Source of the DNA: Phascolomyces articulosus | Lineage: Eukaryota; Mucoromycota; Mucoromycetes; Mucorales; Lichtheimiaceae | DNA: 64,000 nt | Direction of reading: 5' to 3' | NCBI GenBank assembly: GCA_025677815.1 | Contig: JAIXMP010000025.1 | Location: 434,001-498,000 of the forward strand | Shown: positions 58,360 through 64,000 of the stretch, piece by piece | Layout of the letters: each line of letters begins with the position of its first letter | How positions within the stretch are numbered: position 1 is the stretch's first letter | Translations under genes and position numbers: made by a program | Notes under the pieces: generated by a model | Seen by the model: only the letters and a program-made list of their open reading frames with translations | Told to the model about the DNA's origin: nothing | Databases searched by the model: none

Positions 58360-59968
58360 ATGCCACATAATGTCGATCGTAAAATTAAAAGTGTAGCAAT
58401 ACAACGAGTTATTCGAGATAAAAAGACCAGTGACACAACATGGAGTTGCTGTGATGTTGAATATAGCTGCCATGAAGTTATTGGACGGCATGTTCACTCA
58501 CAACATACAACCGACATTGAACAATGGCAAGATCGACTTGTAAAAGAACGACAACTAAAACAACAGTATACCATCGATCAAGCAAATGATGAATTTCGTA
58601 GACGACGAACCGCTAAAGTAAGTCTCCCAATACTTGGACCGTTTCGAAATATATCTTATATTCTGCTTTTATAAATCCTCTTCCTTCTTTACCCATTCTT
58701 TTTTTTGTTGACACGCAAACAGGGAAGCTCTGATCCCATCACTATCACCAATTGTAACTGTAATCTTGATTCATGTCGAGTTATTTTATTCTATAAATAT
58801 GTTTCTGTGGAGGATCCAATTCAATATGCTCAAGAACACCAAGATCTTTGTGAACGACTACAACTTACGGGTAAAGTCCGTATCTCAAAAGAGGGCCTAA
58901 ATATTACTTTGGCAGGGTCTAACAGCGTTGTCGAACAATATCTTGACTGGATTACCACAACACCTCCGTTTGCCATTGAAGAAGGTGATGCATATCTATC
59001 CAAAGAGCGCAATAATGATTATGCACTATTGGCAGAACGACGGTATAAATTCTTCAAACCATCACCAGGATGTCGTCATGTTTTTGCAGATTTATCCATC
59101 AAGGTTGTAGATGAAATTTGTCCTTTGGGGCGACCATCCATGGTGGGATTGGATCAACTTTCAGAGGCATCGGGCCAAGTGAAAAAATTAGAACCACAAG
59201 AATTTCATGAAATGCTTTTGGAACATCAAAAGAAGAATCAAGGTACAATGGTTCTACTGGATACAAGAAATTATTATGAGAGTCGTATTGGAATGTTCAA
59301 GGATGCTATCACCCCAGCTATCCGTAAATTCAGTCGATTTCCAGATTATGTGGATCGAAATCGGGAATCTTTGAATGGCAAAACTATATTTACTTATTGT
59401 ACTGGGTAAATGTAATCTGGATAAGATATATGAAGAAGGAAAAGCAGAAAGAATTTGTATCTGAAAGGTATTAATATACTATTTGTTACTACACATATAT
59501 AGTGGAATCCGGTGTGAAAAGGCTACGGCATACATGCATCAAGTGCTCTCCGACGATACCAAAATCCATATGTTGAAGGGCGGTATTCATAACTATATCG
59601 AATGGTGCAAGAGGAATGATAGCAATAGTCCATCGCTTTGGTTAGGAAAGAATTACGTTTTTGATGCTCGTCAAGCGTTAAGCTTAGCCGATGAAACATC
59701 TTCTATTAACGTTGTTGGCATGTGTCAAGGTTGTCAAATACCATGGGATGTATACCAAAAATGCGGGTCAGTCAATTGTCATTTGCTGGTGTTGTATTGC
59801 ACATCATGTGTTATGACAGCAGTAGATAACAAAGTCTACTGTTGCTCTGATTGTTCGGATAATATTCGAGGGGATGATGGTGTATGCGGTTGTGAGCGAA
59901 AACGACGAGCGGAAGAAATGAAGCCTTTATCACCAGCAACAGCAATACCAAGCAATATAGGAATATAA
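58360..59968 (+). CDS. TrhO/TSTD2-type rhodanese-domain protein with zinc-finger ends
   Basis: Three exons: 58360-58617, 58723-59405 and 59503-59968 (468 aa). The N-terminus has a C2H2-like finger, WSCCDVEYSCHEVIGRHVHS with QH. The middle is a TrhO (UPF0176) domain: FYKYVSVEDP, GKVRISKEGLNITLAGS and KFFKPSPGCRHVF. It then has a rhodanese domain with VLLDTRNYYESRIGMF and the loop TYCTGGIRCEKA; Cys311 is the likely active residue. The C-terminus is rich in CxxC pairs (CQGCQIPWDVYQKC, CTSC, CCSDC, CGCER) that could bind zinc. Bacterial TrhO hydroxylates U34 of tRNA; human TSTD2 has the same layout. The tRNA role is inferred from the family. The splice at 59405/59503 rebuilds the active loop. Confidence 0.88.
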
Positions 59969-60191
59969 TTATAATTTATATAGCAAGCCAATAAATAGAT
60001 ATAATCATGTTATTTTTGTAATTGTATAAATTATAGAGTAGAAAGGGAATTAGAAAATTAATTAGAACGTTACAAAAAAAAAAGGTTTTTATATAATACA
60101 TATGTAAGTAAAAGGTTTAAATGGTTATAGGCAGTAAATGATAGATAGCAGTAGTAAGAAAACAGATACAAGAATGCTCTAAAAAAACAAA

Positions 60192-62039
60192 TTATTTCAT
60201 CCATTTTTTCTTCATTCCTTTCCAAAAGCCTCCTTTATCCCCTGCCATTACACTTTCTGTAGAAGTACGCCCACTTCCTGTAGCAATCGATCTTTCAATG
60301 TTTGCATCAACAGAATGATTCTTATTTAGAGCAGCGAGTAAACTGGATGATTGGGGTGATGCGGTTGTTGGAGGAGCAGATGGTAGTGAAGGTGAAATAG
60401 ATCGTACAGGATGTTGACCTTGTGTAATGGCATCAGCAGAGGTGTGTTTAGATTGGTTATATAAGGCAGTGGAAATGACAAGAGGATGCATTGACATTCG
60501 GTGTGATGGTGAGAAAGAACGTGTGGATCGACTGGTTGTGGTAGTGGCGGGTGATGGTGGTGTATATTCTTGATTATTGTAATCTTCCTTTATTGTAGCT
60601 GCTGCTTGTAAGGCGTTGATAGGTGGTACAGGGGGTAATGGATGGCTAGGTGGTGGAGTTGCTGGTGGTAACTGCATGGACCGTTCTGTAGGAATCATGA
60701 CACGACTCCATGCTGCTTTACGAGCTGCATTGTTGTTTGCAGCTGTTGTGGGTGAAGTCATCGTATTAGAAGGGGATGATATGAAGGTAGATTGTCTGTT
60801 GGCAAATGATGTAGGAGATGATATAGAATGCGAATTAAAGGATGTAGTTGCTGTCATGGGTGAAGAAGCAAATGAAGAGTATCGTGAAACAGCGTCATCG
60901 CAATCATCGTCATCTTCCTCGTCCACTTGATTTAGTGGTGGAAGCAACCCACTACTATTAGAAGCGCTTACTTGAATATTACTAGTAGTTGGCGTTGTGC
61001 CGAATGCCATAAGGCTGTATTGATCTGCGTCTAATAAACTACTACTTCGTCGTCGCATTTCTAAATGCTGTAATATTTCTTGGTGCTGTTGATCTGAACT
61101 GCTGTAACCAAACGTCCCAAGATCTTCGTGTGACATTGCAATATCATCAAGTTCATCTTCCAAAAAAGCTGCCATCCGTGTTTCTAAACCTCTTTTTTCA
61201 CTGATTAAAGTGTCCAATTCTTTTCGCATATCAATCATTTGCAATCTCATGGCTTCAAATTCTGCATTGGTATACTGTGACTTTTCTTGGAATGGTAATG
61301 ACAATGGTGATAATGCTGTGTCTGTTGTAGTTTTAGAGACTGATAAGGATGCTCTCTGTTGTAGCAAATGGATGAGCTGCTCTTGTTTTTCAATAACGTC
61401 AACAAGTTGTCGAATCTCGACACGCTGCTTTTCTTTTTCGGCTAGCAATGATTCCAACATACGCTGAGCAGTCTGATCATGATATTCAAGTTGCTCTTTG
61501 TATATCTGTGCTTCACGTTGTGCTTGAACAAACTGTTTTTCTAGAAAACCAATTCGTCGTTGTTTATCTTCGCCAGACATGACTGTAAGAGATTCATTAC
61601 TTGTATTATCTGATCTTTGGTTATCATCTTCTTCATCTTCGTCATCTTTAGGATGAATCATTAATGGTTCCATATCTGGTAATGGAAGAAATTGGCCGTT
61701 TAACCCGATAGCGCTTGCTTTCTTTGGTAGAGACAAAGACGGGCCTGAAGATGATGATATTGATGACATAGAAAGAGTAGGAGACGGAACAATTGAAGAT
61801 CTTTGATGATAACTATTCCAATGTGTACTACTAGTAGACATAATATTTCGTTCGTGCATGGTCATAGAAGATGATGTAGAAGAAGATATAGAAAGGGTTT
61901 TGTAGTTGGTGTTAATATTATTATTAAAAGTTGAATTATGAGACGCGAATACTGATGATTGTCGTTTTAGTTGTGGTTGTTGTTTTAACCATGAATCGAT
62001 TTGAGTTGGATTATGAGAAGATGAATCCACCGATTCCAT
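60192..62039 (-). CDS. Unrecognised coiled-coil protein, 615 aa
   Basis: A single exon on the minus strand. Residues 1-130 are Ser-rich and disordered; about 135-150 is an acidic run (DDEDEEDDN). Residues about 158-235 are a strong coiled coil (RIGFLEKQFVQAQREAQIYK, LLAEKEKQRVEIRQLVDVIE), and a second coil lies at about 258-300 (FEAMRLQMIDMRKELDTLIS). The rest is low complexity with Pro-rich patches (PPATPPPSHPLPPVPP) that could bind SH3 or EVH1 domains. The end is aromatic and basic (GGFWKGMKKKWMK), which could touch membrane. I do not recognise the family; a scaffold role is plausible but unproven. Codon use is like its neighbours. The gene faces the convergent TrhO/TSTD2 gene across 223 bases. 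Confidence 0.8.
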   Translation of the reverse strand: MESVDSSSHNPTQIDSWLKQQPQLKRQSSVFASHNSTFNNNINTNYKTLSISSSTSSSMTMHERNIMSTSSTHWNSYHQRSSIVPSPTLSMSSISSSSGPSLSLPKKASAIGLNGQFLPLPDMEPLMIHPKDDEDEEDDNQRSDNTSNESLTVMSGEDKQRRIGFLEKQFVQAQREAQIYKEQLEYHDQTAQRMLESLLAEKEKQRVEIRQLVDVIEKQEQLIHLLQQRASLSVSKTTTDTALSPLSLPFQEKSQYTNAEFEAMRLQMIDMRKELDTLISEKRGLETRMAAFLEDELDDIAMSHEDLGTFGYSSSDQQHQEILQHLEMRRRSSSLLDADQYSLMAFGTTPTTSNIQVSASNSSGLLPPLNQVDEEDDDDCDDAVSRYSSFASSPMTATTSFNSHSISSPTSFANRQSTFISSPSNTMTSPTTAANNNAARKAAWSRVMIPTERSMQLPPATPPPSHPLPPVPPINALQAAATIKEDYNNQEYTPPSPATTTTSRSTRSFSPSHRMSMHPLVISTALYNQSKHTSADAITQGQHPVRSISPSLPSAPPTTASPQSSSLLAALNKNHSVDANIERSIATGSGRTSTESVMAGDKGGFWKGMKKKWMK

Positions 62040-62608
62040 TGAGGAAAAATGATGATGACTTGTTCGTTTTTGTTATATAAAGACTCTAGTTCGTTTCTTT
62101 TGTGTTTTAATAGAAAATAAAAAGATTTTTAAATGAAAAATAAAAGAAAAAGAAGTTGAACAAAGTTATAATTTGTCTCACCTTTTTTTTTTAGTTAAAG
62201 AGTAATCGCGGTGCCTGAAAAATATTAATAACAAAAACCCGATGAATTGGTGCAACAGCAGACTATAATACACATATCTCAGTTTAATATCTTTATCCCA
62301 GACTAAAATAACTTCACTCTTATAACGTATTGACGATCAATCGCCACAAGCAGCAAATATAACTCGTGTTCCTTAAATAAGTCTAATTGTGTGTGAATAT
62401 AACCTTTTCTCTGCTGCAAGAGCCACATATATATATCACACATGTTTATTAGAAGAAGGCAGCCATCGTATCACTTACCTGATTCGCTGAGTATGTTTTA
62501 TTTGCATTTCTCCCTTTCTCTTGCACATTTCTCTCTTTTTTTCATACAAATACAAATAAACAACTGGAGGACCTGCTCTTTTTTTTTGGAACTCTCATTC
62601 TAAACCCC
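62040..62608. promoter_or_regulatory. Divergent promoter of the coiled-coil and NIPA-like genes
   Basis: About 570 bases between two divergent start codons. It is AT-rich with T-runs near 62182 and 62579. No factor site is assigned. Confidence 0.45.
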
Positions 62609-64000
62609 ATGAGCACATTACGTTTGCTTGGCCGAGAAATCATTGCAGAGACAGATACTCTTATTGGTGTTGTTCTCTCAATATGTGGCAATGTACGTTT
62701 TTTAACTTCTTTTATTTAAACTTATACCAAAACGGTATACATAAATATATTATTGTGACATGGTTTACAGACTTGACCGAACATTGGGATAATAGATTCT
62801 TATATCATTTGCATTGAACATTCAAAAACTCGCAGTAAGCATAATAAATAGGCCTGTTAAAAAATAATCAATTGTAGTAATTATAAAATAGAAACTGAAT
62901 CACTGTTTCAATTCTTTTATATTATTTTAAGCATAATCGCCTTTCAGACGAGCAATACAACAGTAGCAAACATAGCATAGTATCATCGGAATCACGGCGA
63001 TCTTCGAACTCATCTTGTTCAGACGATACCCCTGGGACACAGTTGTATTCTGATACCCAAATAAAGGCAGGGTGTCTTGAGTGTGGTGGTGACAGTGATA
63101 CCAATAATAATACCAGATATTTAAGGTCTAAAGTGTGGTGGCTAGGCATTATATTACTTGGCATCGGTGAAAGTGGCAATTTTATTGGTATATAAATATA
63201 TATATTGAGCAAGAGAGGAGAATATAGTGTGATCAGATAGAAAATGAGAACGTGTTTTGTGTGCTGTATGCTAATATAGAGCTCAATTGATCTCAATTTA
63301 TTACGTTTATTATTATAATGAATATGATATATATAGCCTATGGATTTGCACCAGCATCTACGATTGCTCCCCTTGGCACAACAACTTTAATATCAAATAC
63401 AATTCTTGCACCACTACTTCTCGATGAAACATTTCGTAAACAGGATTTCTTTGGTGTTCTGTTGGCAATGCTTGGTGCTGCCGGAGTTGTTTCCAGTACA
63501 AAGCATAGGGAAACAAAGGTAATGCTAAAATCTATCCATTGATCCAAACAACATTCCATATCAAATGCATATCAGTATAAATATACTTTTGAGTTATCAT
63601 GTATAACAATATATATGTGTAACATTTTCTGACCCATCTACTTTATTTTTAACATCATAGTTGTCACCTGAATTAGTTGCTGCAGCACTTATACAACCTC
63701 GCTCCATCGTGTTTTATTTGATATCAGGCGTTTTAATTGTATTACTTACAGCATTGTCGCCGAAATATGGTTCAAAAAATATCTTAATTGATTTGGGTTT
63801 AGTGGCGCTTTATGGTAAATTATATATTTTGGGATTGTGAGATTATCATAAAAAAAGGTGGATAGTGTATACAAATTTGAATGATTCAAAATACATGAAT
63901 GTTTCTAAGTAACAGAATAAAATAAATAGGTGCATACACTGTCATCGCCACCAAGAGTCTTTCCTCCATGTTAAATATCACATTGTACAAACTTTTCACG
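62609..64000 (+). CDS. NIPA-like magnesium transporter (DUF803), 5' part
   Basis: Exons: 62609-62692, 62932-63187, 63337-63518, 63661-63814 and 63930 to the window edge (249 codons so far). Membrane segments match the NIPA/DUF803 family of multi-pass magnesium transporters: TLIGVVLSICGN, WWLGIILLGIGESGNFI, AYGFAPASTIAPLGTTTLIS, GVLLAMLGAAGVVSS, IVFYLISGVLIVLLTALSP, and GAYTVIATKSLSSMLN. All four junctions keep frame. A hydrophilic insertion of about 65 residues (HNRLSDEQ to TRYLRSK), rich in Ser, Asn and Asp with one Cys-x2-Cys, lies between the first and second membrane segments, where most family members have a short loop. The protein probably works in the plasma membrane or endosomes. The C-terminal half is outside the window. 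Confidence 0.85.

Noticed and set aside
1..64000. tRNA, rRNA, CRISPR or a biosynthetic gene cluster
   Set aside because: I saw no tRNA B-box-like sequence in a cloverleaf context, no rRNA, no repeat-spacer array, and no group of linked biosynthetic enzymes around the lone O-methyltransferase or the zinc-cluster regulator.

Overview
This is a 64-kb piece of an AT-rich, intron-dense fungal nuclear genome. Most genes have several short GT-AG introns, often with a visible CTAAC branch point. The gene set (SAGA Spt20, Hap5, Bud6, an F-BAR/SH3 protein, Atg9, COP9 subunit 1, a ccg-9 type trehalose phosphorylase), the poly-Gln/Asn/Ser/His low-complexity tracts and the intron style point to an early-diverging filamentous fungus. 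A member of the Mucoromycota, probably Mucorales, fits best. That placement is inference, not a database result. I found no tRNA, rRNA or CRISPR.

Layout. 1-12 kb: the end of an F-box gene (-), a Zn(2)Cys(6) regulator (+), an F-box/kelch protein (+) and a small secreted protein (+). 12-22 kb: BUD6 (+), a tiny Cys/His protein (+) and a Hof1/Cdc15-type F-BAR/SH3 gene (-). Bud6 and F-BAR proteins both work with formins on the actin cytoskeleton. 22-32 kb: SPT20 (-) with a huge glutamine tail, divergent from CSN1 (+), followed closely by a MIT/coiled-coil gene resembling Atg38/NRBF2 (+). 32-41 kb: trehalose phosphorylase (-), divergent from ATG9 (+), then the delta-1-pyrroline-5-carboxylate dehydrogenase gene PUT2 (+). 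41-45 kb: gene-poor, with a possible reverse-transcriptase relic. 45-54 kb: an Oms1-like methyltransferase (+), eIF4A (+), HAP5 (-), divergent from a METTL25-type methyltransferase (+), and an O-methyltransferase (-). 54-58 kb: an accessory patch with a possible Cys-rich secreted protein gene, a MITE-like element and a clearly broken protein O-mannosyltransferase pseudogene. 58-64 kb: a TrhO/TSTD2-type rhodanese protein (+), an unrecognised coiled-coil protein (-) and the start of a NIPA-like magnesium transporter gene (+).

Most genes are unrelated housekeeping genes sharing short divergent promoters. PUT2 and eIF4A stand out by their biased, G/C-ending codons, as expected for high expression.

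I did not find a convincing new biological system. The most unusual signals are gene-structure features: a 7-nt microexon in the trehalose phosphorylase, a GC-AG intron in ATG9, and a first coding exon of only 5 nt in eIF4A. The decayed mannosyltransferase, the MITE-like element and two small secreted or Cys-rich candidates come next. Exon coordinates were derived by hand from reading frame, splice consensus and family conservation; an error of a base or so is possible at some junctions.
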